This document shows positions 25,107-33,245 of a stretch of DNA of 43,532 bases, piece by piece. This stretch comes from Hyphomicrobiales bacterium (lineage in GTDB: Bacteria; Pseudomonadota; Alphaproteobacteria; Rhizobiales; Beijerinckiaceae): positions 1 to 43,532 of the forward strand of contig CANGOE010000016.1 of NCBI GenBank assembly GCA_947455455.1, in the 5' to 3' direction. Every line of letters begins with the position of its first letter. Within the stretch, counting starts at the first letter, position 1. The translations under genes were made by a program, and so were the position numbers. Below the pieces are notes generated by a model that saw only the letters and a list, made by a program, of their open reading frames with translations, did no database searches and was not told the DNA's origin.

Positions 25107-25991
25107 TCAGCTCATCAATCCAGCGCGCCCGAAAAAGCCCTGCGGCCTGATCAGCAACACCAGCGCCATCAGGGCGAAAATCGCCACCTTGGCCATTTCG
25201 GGTGCAAACAACGAGGTCATGCTGACCACGACCCCGACAAGAATCCCTGCCAGCACCGCACCCAGCAGTGAGCCCATGCCGCCCACAACCGTCACCACAA
25301 AGGCCTCGGCCAGAATGGTTCCCCCCATTTCGGGGATCACCCCTTGCAAGGGTGCGGCGAGCAAACCGGCAAAGGCGGCAATGGCGGTGCCCATGCCGAA
25401 CACGATCAGCCAGACTTGCGCGACATTGACCCCCAGCACCCGCACGATCAGCGGATCGCGAGCACCCGCCCGGATGATCAGCCCGAAGCTGGTGCGCTCC
25501 AGAAACAGCCAGAGACCGAACAGGATCACGGCGGTCGCCCCGATCACGAACAGGCGGTAGAGCGGGAAATAGCCGACCCCGATATCCACCGCGCCTTGAA
25601 GCAGTTCGGGCGTATCGAACGGAAAGCCCGATTTGCCGAAGGTGATGCGCACCAATTCGACGATGATATAGCTCAGGCCGAATGTCAGCAGTAACGGATA
25701 GTCGATCCCGCGTCCGTAAAGCGGGCGGATCAGCACACGCTCCACCGCCAGACCGATGCCCCCGACCACCAGCGGCACCAGCACCAGACACAGCCAGAAA
25801 TTGCCACCATGCGCCATCAGCCACAGGCCGACATAGGCGCCCAGCATGTAAAAGGCGCCATGGGCGAAATTGACAACGGTCAACATGCCGAAAATCAATG
25901 ACAGGCCAATTGCCAGCAGGACATAAACGGCCCCGAGGGCCACGCCTGCAAACAGTTGCATTCCGATCAGATCGAGGGTGAGGCCAGCCAT
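25107..25991 (-). CDS. Second Liv-type importer permease, LivH family
   Basis: A 294-residue inner-membrane permease. LFAGVALGAVYVLLAIGLSLIFGMLTVVNFAHGAFYMLGAY is the LivH N-terminal pattern. The central loop AGARDPLIVRVLGVN and GGMGSLLGAVLAGILVG helix are conserved. GGAG lies 8 nt before ATG 25991, while the ATG 4 codons upstream has no such site. It follows the binding-protein gene by 60 nt on the minus strand. Confidence 0.92.
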   Translation of the reverse strand: MAGLTLDLIGMQLFAGVALGAVYVLLAIGLSLIFGMLTVVNFAHGAFYMLGAYVGLWLMAHGGNFWLCLVLVPLVVGGIGLAVERVLIRPLYGRGIDYPLLLTFGLSYIIVELVRITFGKSGFPFDTPELLQGAVDIGVGYFPLYRLFVIGATAVILFGLWLFLERTSFGLIIRAGARDPLIVRVLGVNVAQVWLIVFGMGTAIAAFAGLLAAPLQGVIPEMGGTILAEAFVVTVVGGMGSLLGAVLAGILVGVVVSMTSLFAPEMAKVAIFALMALVLLIRPQGFFGRAGLMS

Positions 25992-26051
25992 GCTAAACTC
26001 CATTCAAAACGCGCGCCGGATGGGCGCGCGTTTGCATCAGGTCGGAACGGT

Positions 26052-27296
26052 TCAGGCCTTGTGGCCGAGGGCTTCGCAACTGCGCAGATTGGCTTCGTTG
26101 GGGGCCTCGTTGGCCACCACCTGGAACACATCCGCGTCATTGCGCATGTCCTTGGTCTTGCATTCGATGATCAGCACCGATTGCACCGACTGGTGGTCGC
26201 ATTTGCGGAAATATTGCGGGCCTTTGTAATAGTCATATTTGAGATTTTCCATCGCGGTGATGACCTTGTCGGTCTCGACCGTGCCGGCATTCTTGACCGC
26301 CTGCAACACGGTGCGCACACCGGCATAGCCCATCGCGCCGTAATCGGAAGGCACGCGGCCGCCATGCATTTTGCGGAACTGGTCATTGAAGCTCTTGGCC
26401 GAGGCCAGTTGATCCTCGATCCCCCAATAATAGGAGGTGCCGCCGACCACGCCGTCAAAAGCCGCCAGTCCGGCCGCCTGACGACCGGTCAACAGCATGA
26501 TCGGCACAACGATCTTGGTGGTCTTTTTCAGGCCGAAATCGGTGGCCTGTTTCAGGGCGATCTGCTGGTCGCGGCCGAAATTGTTGATCACCAGAATATC
26601 CGGCTTCATCGATTGCAGGCGGGGCAACAGGGTCGAGAAATCGGTGGCACCGATCGGATGGCGGATATCGCCGAGCACTTCGACGCCCATGCCTTTGCCC
26701 GCTTCCTGGAAACCGCGGACCATTTCATGTCCATAGGCATAATCGGCGGTGAGGAACGCGACCTTTTTGCCGAATTTGGAGAAGGCGTAACGTCCCACTG
26801 CTCCGGCCGTCAGATGCGGGGTCAGGGCCTCGTGGAAGGTATATTTCGAAAAATCGGCCACTTCGTTGATCGCGTCCGACTGGCTGATCGAATTGAAAAT
26901 CACGCCGCGCTGTTTGGTGACATTGTTGATCGCCAGTTGCACGGCGGCCGACAGACTGCCGACGATGAAATTGGCCTTGTCGTTTTCGATCAGCTCAAGC
27001 GCACGGGTTGCGGCTTCGCCCGGATTGAGCTTGTCATCGCGCACCAGCAATTCGGCCTTGCGCCCGCCCAAGCCGCCAGCGGCGTTGAATTCTGCAATGG
27101 CGACTTCTGCCGCGCGCACCTGATCCTGTGCTTCAGCCCCATAGGGACCGGTCAAGGGAACAGGAAAGCCGATCTTGATGGTTGCTTCCTGCGCGCGGGC
27201 GGTGTGGAAGGTGAAGGGCGCCGCCGCCAGAGCCGCACCGCCTGCGATCAGGTTGCGACGATTGAGTGTGGTGGAACGGGGTGTTTTGCTGGTCAT
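26052..27296 (-). CDS. Second LivK-like periplasmic binding protein, Tat-type signal
   Basis: A 414-residue periplasmic receptor of the Peripla_BP_6 family. The N-terminal NRRNLIAGGAALAAAPFTFHTARAQ is a good twin-arginine signal with cleavage after ARA or ARAQ. IKIGFPVPLTGPYGAEAQDQ begins the mature part, and FNAAGGLGGRKAELLVRDDKLNPGEA is the family motif. GGGAGAAACG supports ATG 27296. The gene lies 72 nt after the molybdenum hydroxylase large subunit, on the same strand, so hydroxylase and importer probably share a substrate. Tat export implies folding before export, unusual but known for such receptors. Confidence 0.92.
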   Translation of the reverse strand: MTSKTPRSTTLNRRNLIAGGAALAAAPFTFHTARAQEATIKIGFPVPLTGPYGAEAQDQVRAAEVAIAEFNAAGGLGGRKAELLVRDDKLNPGEAATRALELIENDKANFIVGSLSAAVQLAINNVTKQRGVIFNSISQSDAINEVADFSKYTFHEALTPHLTAGAVGRYAFSKFGKKVAFLTADYAYGHEMVRGFQEAGKGMGVEVLGDIRHPIGATDFSTLLPRLQSMKPDILVINNFGRDQQIALKQATDFGLKKTTKIVVPIMLLTGRQAAGLAAFDGVVGGTSYYWGIEDQLASAKSFNDQFRKMHGGRVPSDYGAMGYAGVRTVLQAVKNAGTVETDKVITAMENLKYDYYKGPQYFRKCDHQSVQSVLIIECKTKDMRNDADVFQVVANEAPNEANLRSCEALGHKA

Positions 27297-27368
27297 AATC
27301 GTTTCTCCCTGATGGCTTATTGTTTGGTCGTATTTGAATATGGATTGCGTTCGGGTTCAATGCCAAAA

Positions 27369-29750
27369 TCAACTGCGGCGTTGATTGAGGGCTTTGAGCA
27401 CCACCGACGGTGTGAGGGGAATTTCGGTGATGGTGACATCGAACGGGTCAAGGGCATCATTGACGGCATTGGCGACAGCGGCGGCCGCCCCCGCCGTGCC
27501 TGCCTCGCCCGCGCCTTTGGCTCCCAATTCGGATTCAAGGGTAGGCGAGACCACATGCCCGACCTCGATATCCGGCATTTCCGAGGCCATCGGCACCAGA
27601 TAATCGGCCATGGTCCCATTGGTCAATTGGCCGCTTTCGTCATAACGGCAATGCTCGAACAAGGCCGCACCCAGTCCCTGGACAACCCCGCCTCTGATCT
27701 GCTCGTCGACCAGTTGCGGATTGATGATCGTGCCGCAATCCTCGACGCACCAATGGTTCAGCAGGGTGATGAATCCGGTTTCGGTATCCACTTCGAGCCA
27801 AGAGCCCTGAATGCCGTTGGTGAAGGCAAAGGGATATTGGCGCGGAACATAATGGCGGGTGACCAGCAATTCGGCCTGAAAATCGGCGGGCAAAGTATCA
27901 GGCCGGAAATAGGTGATGCGGGCCACCTCATCCAGTCCGATGCGCTCGCGGCCCGTTTCCTTGTCGATGACCACGCCCTGATCGATGTCGAGCGTTTCGG
28001 GAACCGTTTGCAAAATCGTGCCTGCGACCTTGAGAATGTTCATCCTTAAGGCTTTGCCTGCCTGCCATGCGGCTTCACCGCCAATGCCAGCCCCGCGCGA
28101 CGCCCAGGTGCCGCCGCCATAAGGGGTATTGTCGGTGTCACCCAGAATGACCCGGACCTTGTCGAGTGCGACACCCAGCGCGCTGGCGACCACTTGCGCG
28201 GTCAACGCTTCCGAACCCTGTCCCTGTTCGGTCAGGCTGGTCTGGACAATAATGGCACCGGTTGCATCCATCCTGACACTCACCCCGTCCTGCGAGGAAA
28301 TGCGTGCTCCCCCCACGCCATAAAAGGCGGCTGACGGATTGGTGACCTCGATAAAACTGGCAATGCCGATCCCGCGATAGATGCCCTGCTGGCGCAGTCG
28401 TTTCTGCTCGGCGCGCAGACCGTCGTAATCCATCATCTGTTTCAGCTTGGCCAGAGAGGCATGATGCGAGAGGGCCTCGAATTTCAGGCCCGACGGCGAG
28501 TCGGTCGGATAGGCATCATCCAGAATCAGGTTTTTGGTGCGGATGGCGAGAGGGTCCATGCCAATGGCCCGCGCCGCCAGATCGACCAGCCCTTCGGTGA
28601 CCGAACAGGCGATGGGATGGCCCACGGCGCGGTATTGGCACATCACATTCTTGTTCTGGAACACCACGCGGGTCCGCGCCCGATAGTTTCGGGTCTGGTA
28701 GGGACCGCCGACCAGATTGACCACCTGATTGGCCTCGATTGCCGACGTGCGGGGATACATCGAATAGGGTCCGATGCCTGTCAGATCATCAATCGCAAAG
28801 GCGGTGATCGTGCCATCCTGTTTGACGGCAATCCGGCCCTTGCACACATGATCGCGGGCATGGATATCTGTCACGAAACTCTCGATGCGGTCGGCCACGA
28901 ATTTGACCGGACGCTTCAGCCGTTTTGACAGGGCCGCAGTGGCCATTTCATCGGCATAGACATGGACCTTGATGCCGAACGACCCGCCGACATCCTTGCA
29001 GACCACGCGCACCTGCGCCTCTTCCAGGGCCAGATGTTTGGCGAAGATGTTTTGCATCATATGCGGGGCTTGCGTGCCCTGATAGACGGTCAGACGGCGC
29101 TCGCCCGGATTCCAGTCGGCCAGAATGGCACGGGCTTCCAGCGTCACACCGGTATGGCGGCCGAATACGAATTCGGCTTCGGCGACCGCATCGGCTTCCG
29201 CAAAGGCCTTGTCGACCTCGCCGGCATCGAGCGAGCGCTCGAACGCCAGATTGTCGCCAAGCTCCGGATGGATCAACGGAATGTGCGGTTCAAGGGCGGT
29301 ACGCATATCGGTGACAGGCTCAAGCTCCTGATACTGCACCTGCACCTGTTCGGCCGCATCTTCGGCCTGGGCACGGGTCGCGGCCACCACCGCACAGACC
29401 GCTTCGCCCTGCCAACATGCCCGATCAATCGCCATCGCATGTTGCGGGGCGGATTTCAGACCTTTGAGATGGCTCAGCACGCCGACCCATGGCGAGCACT
29501 GCTCCGCCAATTCAGCCCCCGTGACCACCGCGATCACACCGGCGCATTGCTTGGCGGCCGTGGTATCGATGTCGAGAATACGGGCATGGGCATAAGGCGA
29601 GCGCACAAACACCACATGCCCCATGCGCGGCAGGGTCATGTCGCTGACATAGGTGCCGCGTCCTTCGACCAAGCGTTCCAGATTGGGGCGGGGGACTGTC
29701 CGCCCGATATAGGAATTGGGGCGGTCGAGCGGGGAGAGCGGATCGGTCAT
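27369..29750 (-). CDS. Molybdenum hydroxylase large (molybdopterin-binding) subunit, xanthine dehydrogenase/CO dehydrogenase family
   Basis: A 793-residue catalytic subunit carrying the Mo-molybdopterin-cytosine-dinucleotide cofactor. SYIGRTVPRPNLERLVEGRGTYVSD opens the hammerhead domain. DVGGSFGIKVHVYADE is the cofactor loop, and TEQGQGSEALTAQVVASALGV is also conserved. The catalytic Glu occurs in GAKGAGEAGTAGAAAAV near residue 735. The loop reads CQYRAVGHP instead of the AYRCSFR of true CO dehydrogenase, so this is a hydroxylase of another substrate. ATG 29750 overlaps the small-subunit stop by 4 nt; upstream in-frame sequence is antisense-like noise inside that gene. Likely substrates are N-heterocycles, aldehydes or aromatic compounds. 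Confidence 0.93.
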   Translation of the reverse strand: MTDPLSPLDRPNSYIGRTVPRPNLERLVEGRGTYVSDMTLPRMGHVVFVRSPYAHARILDIDTTAAKQCAGVIAVVTGAELAEQCSPWVGVLSHLKGLKSAPQHAMAIDRACWQGEAVCAVVAATRAQAEDAAEQVQVQYQELEPVTDMRTALEPHIPLIHPELGDNLAFERSLDAGEVDKAFAEADAVAEAEFVFGRHTGVTLEARAILADWNPGERRLTVYQGTQAPHMMQNIFAKHLALEEAQVRVVCKDVGGSFGIKVHVYADEMATAALSKRLKRPVKFVADRIESFVTDIHARDHVCKGRIAVKQDGTITAFAIDDLTGIGPYSMYPRTSAIEANQVVNLVGGPYQTRNYRARTRVVFQNKNVMCQYRAVGHPIACSVTEGLVDLAARAIGMDPLAIRTKNLILDDAYPTDSPSGLKFEALSHHASLAKLKQMMDYDGLRAEQKRLRQQGIYRGIGIASFIEVTNPSAAFYGVGGARISSQDGVSVRMDATGAIIVQTSLTEQGQGSEALTAQVVASALGVALDKVRVILGDTDNTPYGGGTWASRGAGIGGEAAWQAGKALRMNILKVAGTILQTVPETLDIDQGVVIDKETGRERIGLDEVARITYFRPDTLPADFQAELLVTRHYVPRQYPFAFTNGIQGSWLEVDTETGFITLLNHWCVEDCGTIINPQLVDEQIRGGVVQGLGAALFEHCRYDESGQLTNGTMADYLVPMASEMPDIEVGHVVSPTLESELGAKGAGEAGTAGAAAAVANAVNDALDPFDVTITEIPLTPSVVLKALNQRRS

Positions 29751-30238
29751 GAGCGTTCTCCCGCAGTCTGACGGGCCTGTGCCACTGTTTCCACCGCATC
29801 GACAATCGCCTGATAGCCGGTACAGCGGCAATAATTGCCGGAAATATGGTCGCGGATTGTCGCACGGTCGGGTGTCGGATTGTGCAACAGCAATTCCTGC
29901 GCGGTGATCAGCATCGCGGGGGTGCAATAGCCGCATTGCAGGGCATTGCGCTGGCGGAAAGCGTCTTGCAGATCGCTGATCTCGCCGCTGTCGGACAGGC
30001 CTTCGATGGTCTCGATCACGGCGCCCTCGGCCTGCACCGCAAGCAACAGGCAGGCGCGGGTTATCGCGCCGTCGACACGGATCGTGCAGGCCCCGCAAAC
30101 GCCGTGTTCGCAACCGATATGGGTGCCGGTCAGCGCCAATTCTTCACGCAACACATCGGCCAGATGCGCCCGCGGTTCGATTTCCAGCCGATGGCTTTCG
30201 CCATTCACCATCAATGTGATGACATGCTTGCCCATCAA
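29747..30238 (-). CDS. Molybdenum hydroxylase small [2Fe-2S] subunit
   Basis: A 163-residue iron-sulfur subunit passing electrons from the Mo site to FAD. The plant-ferredoxin-type cluster is bound by GCEHGVCGACTI and a later Cys (TRACLL). The second cluster uses QCGYCTPAM and GNYCRCTGY, all present. No signal peptide is seen. It overlaps both neighbours by 4 nt (FAD subunit upstream, catalytic subunit downstream), typical of the medium-small-large order. Confidence 0.95.
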   Translation of the reverse strand: MMGKHVITLMVNGESHRLEIEPRAHLADVLREELALTGTHIGCEHGVCGACTIRVDGAITRACLLLAVQAEGAVIETIEGLSDSGEISDLQDAFRQRNALQCGYCTPAMLITAQELLLHNPTPDRATIRDHISGNYCRCTGYQAIVDAVETVAQARQTAGERS

Positions 30239-31101
30239 CCCCTCCCTTGCGCCAGCAGGTCAGCCAGCCCGCGCTTCAACAACACTTTAGCCAATTGCAT
30301 GCGGGTGTCCGAATCCGCCTGCAAATCATCCTGCGGTTGCAGGTCGAGCGCGAGAGCCTGTTGGGCCGCTTCCAATCCGTCGATCAGGTTTTCCGCCTGT
30401 TGCAGACAGAGCGCGGCATGGCGGGCCAGAACCGGACGGTCACCGATGCCGAAAAACACCGGCCTGATCTGCACATCACCGGAATCTTGACCCTGCATCA
30501 CCATGGCCAGACCGGCCATGGCATAGTCACCCGCCCGTCGGGCCAATTCATTGAAATGGCACCGCGTTCCGGCCGGACTGCGCGGGATCGAGATCCGCAC
30601 CAGAATCTCGTCCGCTTCCAGGGCGGTTTCATACAGACCCTTGAAGAACTCACCGGCCGGAACCTGCCGCTCGCCCTTGGGACCGAGCACCAGCATCACG
30701 GCTTCCAGTGCGATCATGCAGGCCGGCAATTCGGAGGCCGGATCGGCATGCGCCAGATTGCCGCCCAAAGTGCCGCGATTGCGGATCGCCGCATGGGCGA
30801 CATGGCGGATGGCCATTTGCAAGAGCGGCAGAGTCTGGCCGACCAGCGGCGAGGTCGCCAGTTCGACATGGCGTGTTCCCGCGCCGAGATGGATATGGGT
30901 GTCGTCACTGCTGATGCCGCGCAATTCTGCCAGATGGGCGATATCGATCAGCAGTTGCGGGGCCAGCAATCGCAGGTTCAGCGCAGGCACAAGGCTCTGG
31001 CCACCGGCAATCAGCTTGCCGCCGTCACCCGCACGCTCCAGCAGGGCCAGCGCGTCCTCAAGCGTCGTAGCCCGCACATAATCGAACGCATAGGCTTTCA
31101 A
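30235..31101 (-). CDS. Molybdenum hydroxylase medium FAD-binding subunit
   Basis: A 288-residue flavoprotein subunit. FDYVRATTLEDALALL leads into the FAD pyrophosphate loop LIAGGQSLVPALNLRL, and the second FAD motif is RNRGTLGGNLAHADPASELP. Translation starts at TTG 31101, supported by a strong GGAGGA ribosome site and the absence of a better start. It is the first gene of the probable eight-gene operon (FAD, FeS and Mo subunits, then Liv K-H-M-G-F). No cofactor-insertion or MCD-synthesis gene is in the window. Confidence 0.94.
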   Translation of the reverse strand: MKAYAFDYVRATTLEDALALLERAGDGGKLIAGGQSLVPALNLRLLAPQLLIDIAHLAELRGISSDDTHIHLGAGTRHVELATSPLVGQTLPLLQMAIRHVAHAAIRNRGTLGGNLAHADPASELPACMIALEAVMLVLGPKGERQVPAGEFFKGLYETALEADEILVRISIPRSPAGTRCHFNELARRAGDYAMAGLAMVMQGQDSGDVQIRPVFFGIGDRPVLARHAALCLQQAENLIDGLEAAQQALALDLQPQDDLQADSDTRMQLAKVLLKRGLADLLAQGRG

Positions 31102-31123
31102 CCGAATTCCTCCCTGATGAACC

Positions 31124-31185
31124 CGACCTTTTGGCAGGTCGCGCGGTCATCCCCAACCTTGGCAATCTTATTGATCACTCGATCA
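31124..31185. promoter_or_regulatory. Dyads in the divergent hydroxylase/AroE-like promoter region
   Basis: Two short perfect dyads lie in the 226-nt divergent gap: CGACCT-N6-AGGTCG (31124-31141), just upstream of the hydroxylase ribosome site, and TGATC-ACTC-GATCA (31172-31185). They could be operators for an unlinked regulator, as no regulator gene is adjacent. The remaining gap (31186-31327) contains nothing I can name. Confidence 0.3.
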
Positions 31186-31327
31186 CCGACATTGAAGGAC
31201 ATCAGGCAGGATGGCAAGAGGCATCATGAGGCAGGGGGTATTCTTTGATGCCAAGATCAGGCGATGCACTTGCCATGCCCCATAGGCCCGCTTAGTCTGG
31301 CCGCGTTTTCATGAAAGGATACGCTTG

Positions 31328-32143
31328 ATGCAGGATGTCGATTACGTGTCCGGTCGGACCAGAATTTACGGTATTGTCGGCCACCCGATCGAACAGGTGC
31401 GTTCGCCGGAAATGTTTTCAGCCAGTTTCAAGGCCCGTGGTGCCGATGCGATCCTGTTGCCGTTTCACGTCTTGCCGGCCGATTTTGATCGTGTCGTGCC
31501 AGCCCTGATGCTGATGCCCAATCTGGACGGGCTGATATTCACCATCCCCTTCAAACAGCAAGCCATGGCCCTTGCGGATGCGATCGGCCCCAATGCGCGC
31601 ATTGTCGGGGCGATCAATGCGCTGGCACGGCAAGCGGGCGGGGGATGGAAGGGCGAGATTTTCGACGGCATTGGCTGTGTCGAAGGGTTCCGGCAAGCAG
31701 GCCTGTCCTTTGCGGGCAAGCGCGTGATGCTGATCGGCGCTGGGGGCGCGGGCTCCGCCATCGGCGTGGCGATTGCCCATGAAGGGCCAACATCGGTTCG
31801 GGTGTTCGATCCCGACACCGGCAGGGCGCAGGACCTGATCCGCCGGATCGGATTGGTCGATCCGGCCATTGCCGTCAGCTATGCAGAGCCGCATTGCGAG
31901 GACACCGATATTCTGCTCAATGCCTCGCCGGTCGGCATGCTTGACGATGCGCGGATGCCGATCAGCATCGACCGTTTCGACCCCACGCTCGTCGTGTTCG
32001 ATGCCATCGTCAAACCGGAAATGACCCCGCTGTTGCAACTGGCCGCGCAATCGGGTTGCCGGTTCATTCAGGGCCGCCAGATGATGCTGGGGCAGATCAG
32101 CAAAATGACCGATTATTTCGGGATTGTCGCACCTCCGGCTTGA
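31328..32143 (+). CDS. Shikimate dehydrogenase-like protein 1 (divergent AroE family)
   Basis: A 271-residue NAD(P)-dependent oxidoreductase of the AroE fold. It keeps the catalytic Lys (TIPFKQQ) and Asp (FDGIG), the GAGGAGSAIGVAIA nucleotide loop, and the late GRQMMLGQ. The shikimate contacts differ: the SxS motif is QVRSP (first Ser becomes Val), Asn before TIPFK is Ile, and NTDG is IFDG. True shikimate or quinate activity is therefore doubtful. ATG 31328, with AAAGGA upstream, is preferred over the adjacent TTG. It is transcribed divergently from the hydroxylase operon and converges on the cupin gene. Confidence 0.88.
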   Translation: MQDVDYVSGRTRIYGIVGHPIEQVRSPEMFSASFKARGADAILLPFHVLPADFDRVVPALMLMPNLDGLIFTIPFKQQAMALADAIGPNARIVGAINALARQAGGGWKGEIFDGIGCVEGFRQAGLSFAGKRVMLIGAGGAGSAIGVAIAHEGPTSVRVFDPDTGRAQDLIRRIGLVDPAIAVSYAEPHCEDTDILLNASPVGMLDDARMPISIDRFDPTLVVFDAIVKPEMTPLLQLAAQSGCRFIQGRQMMLGQISKMTDYFGIVAPPA

Positions 32144-32159
32144 GGTGCTCCGCGCCTCA
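32141..32159. terminator. Bidirectional terminator hairpin shared by two convergent genes
   Basis: TGAGGTGC pairs with GCGCCTCA (7 Watson-Crick pairs and one G-U) around a 3-nt loop, followed on the plus strand by GCTTTT. The left arm begins with the TGA stop of the AroE-like gene, and the right arm ends with the TGA stop (read on minus) of the cupin gene. The two coding regions are only 13 nt apart. Confidence 0.7.
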
Positions 32160-32627
32160 GCTTTTGTGGATCGGGTCGATCCAGGCGACGTTTTCGGGCT
32201 TTTCGACCGGCTCGATATCGAGATTGACCACCACTGACTCACCGTCACTGCGCACCAGCACACATTCGAGCACTTCATCGGGACTGGCATTGATTTCCTG
32301 ATGCGGAACGAAGGGTGGAATATAGATGAAGTCCCCCGGTCCGGCCTCGGCGGTAAATTCCAGTGCCTCGCCCCAGCGCATCCGCGCTTTGCCCTTCAGC
32401 ACATAGATCACGCTTTCGAGCGGCCCGTGATGATGCGCACCGGTTTTGGCATTGGGGTGGATATGTACCGTTCCCGCCCATAATTTCTGGGCGCCGACAC
32501 GGGCAAAATTGATCGCCGTCTTGCGGTCCATGCCCGGCGTTTGCGCGGTATTGGGATCAAGCTGGTTGCCCGAAACCACTCGCACGCCGTCATGTTTCCA
32601 GTCTGTCTCGTGATGGGAACCGGTCAT
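32157..32627 (-). CDS. Cupin domain protein
   Basis: A 156-residue single-domain cupin, probably cytoplasmic. The metal-binding set is clear: HIHPNAKTGAHHHGPLESVIYVLKG (motif 1, with His residues and Glu) and GDFIYIPPFVPHQEIN (motif 2 with its His). AAGGTGAG supports ATG 32627. It is the last gene of the LacI-linked operon, 72 nt after the VOC gene; a small GC hairpin (CCGGC/GCCGG, 32674-32686) lies in that gap. The reaction is unknown. Relatives are dioxygenases, isomerases or ligand sensors. Confidence 0.87.
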   Translation of the reverse strand: MTGSHHETDWKHDGVRVVSGNQLDPNTAQTPGMDRKTAINFARVGAQKLWAGTVHIHPNAKTGAHHHGPLESVIYVLKGKARMRWGEALEFTAEAGPGDFIYIPPFVPHQEINASPDEVLECVLVRSDGESVVVNLDIEPVEKPENVAWIDPIHKS

Positions 32628-32699
32628 ATCATCTCACCTTGTTTGTTGCCCTGATGTCGGATTGTAGTTTTGACCGGCGCGGCCGGACTTACAAGCCTG

Positions 32700-33233
32700 T
32701 TATACTCTCATGATCAATTCAGATTTGTCCCATGTCAGCGCGCGCGCATACATGGCCGTGTAGCGTGCCTCTGCGGCCTCGTTCATCTCGATATATTCGA
32801 TGAAACCACCCATGTCGTCCCGGACATCGACATAGGCGACGCGTGTTCCGATGGCGGTCTTGTCCTCGAACACCGGTGCTTTGCCCTCTGCACGCAATGC
32901 GTCCAGTCTGGCATCGAAATCGGGACAGGACACGCCCCAGTGGTGGAAGCCATAGCCCGTGCGGGCGACGGTATCGGTATAGACCGAAGGCAGGGTGTCG
33001 TGCTGCTGGATCAGCTCGATCATGGTATGGCCGGCAAAGGCATGGGCAATGCTGAGTGAGAGGGCCACCGGTTGGCCGTGATAGAGTGCGGATGTGGTGG
33101 TAAAGGGGCCGCGCAACTGCCACGGTCCGACGGCCATGCGCTGGTGGTAGTGGCGGATGGAGGCTTCGATATCCTCGACCACATAGGCCAGCTGGATCAC
33201 GCTGTTGTCGGGTTGTCCGAATTTCAGGTTCAT
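32700..33233 (-). CDS. VOC family protein (glyoxalase / methylmalonyl-CoA epimerase-like)
   Basis: A 177-residue vicinal-oxygen-chelate fold protein. Two beta-alpha-beta-beta-beta modules can be followed: QLAYVVEDIEASIRHYHQR to MIELIQQH, then GYGFHHWGVSCPDFDARL to FIEYIEMNE. Candidate metal ligands are Gln (VIQLAY), Glu (MIEL), His (FHHWG) and Glu (FIEYIE). AGGAAG precedes ATG 33233. It begins 12 nt after the AroE-like gene. An epimerase, lyase or extradiol-type activity on a CoA ester or hydroxyacid is plausible from context. Confidence 0.87.
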   Translation of the reverse strand: MNLKFGQPDNSVIQLAYVVEDIEASIRHYHQRMAVGPWQLRGPFTTTSALYHGQPVALSLSIAHAFAGHTMIELIQQHDTLPSVYTDTVARTGYGFHHWGVSCPDFDARLDALRAEGKAPVFEDKTAIGTRVAYVDVRDDMGGFIEYIEMNEAAEARYTAMYARALTWDKSELIMRV

Positions 33234-33245
33234 ATTCGATACTTC

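Noticed and set aside
15478-27296. The two Liv importers as a recent duplication
   Set aside because: Gene order differs (K-F-M-G-H versus K-H-M-G-F), signals differ in type, and the ATPase motifs are clearly diverged.
25956-28049. Long plus-strand open frame (about 697 codons) over the LivK-like and hydroxylase genes
   Set aside because: Composition is typical of antisense shadow, and both minus-strand proteins beneath it have complete family motifs.
29751-30113. N-terminal extension of the hydroxylase large subunit, suggesting a fusion with the FeS subunit
   Set aside because: The extra residues are an out-of-frame reading of the small-subunit gene; ATG 29750 with a 4-nt overlap gives the normal N-terminus.
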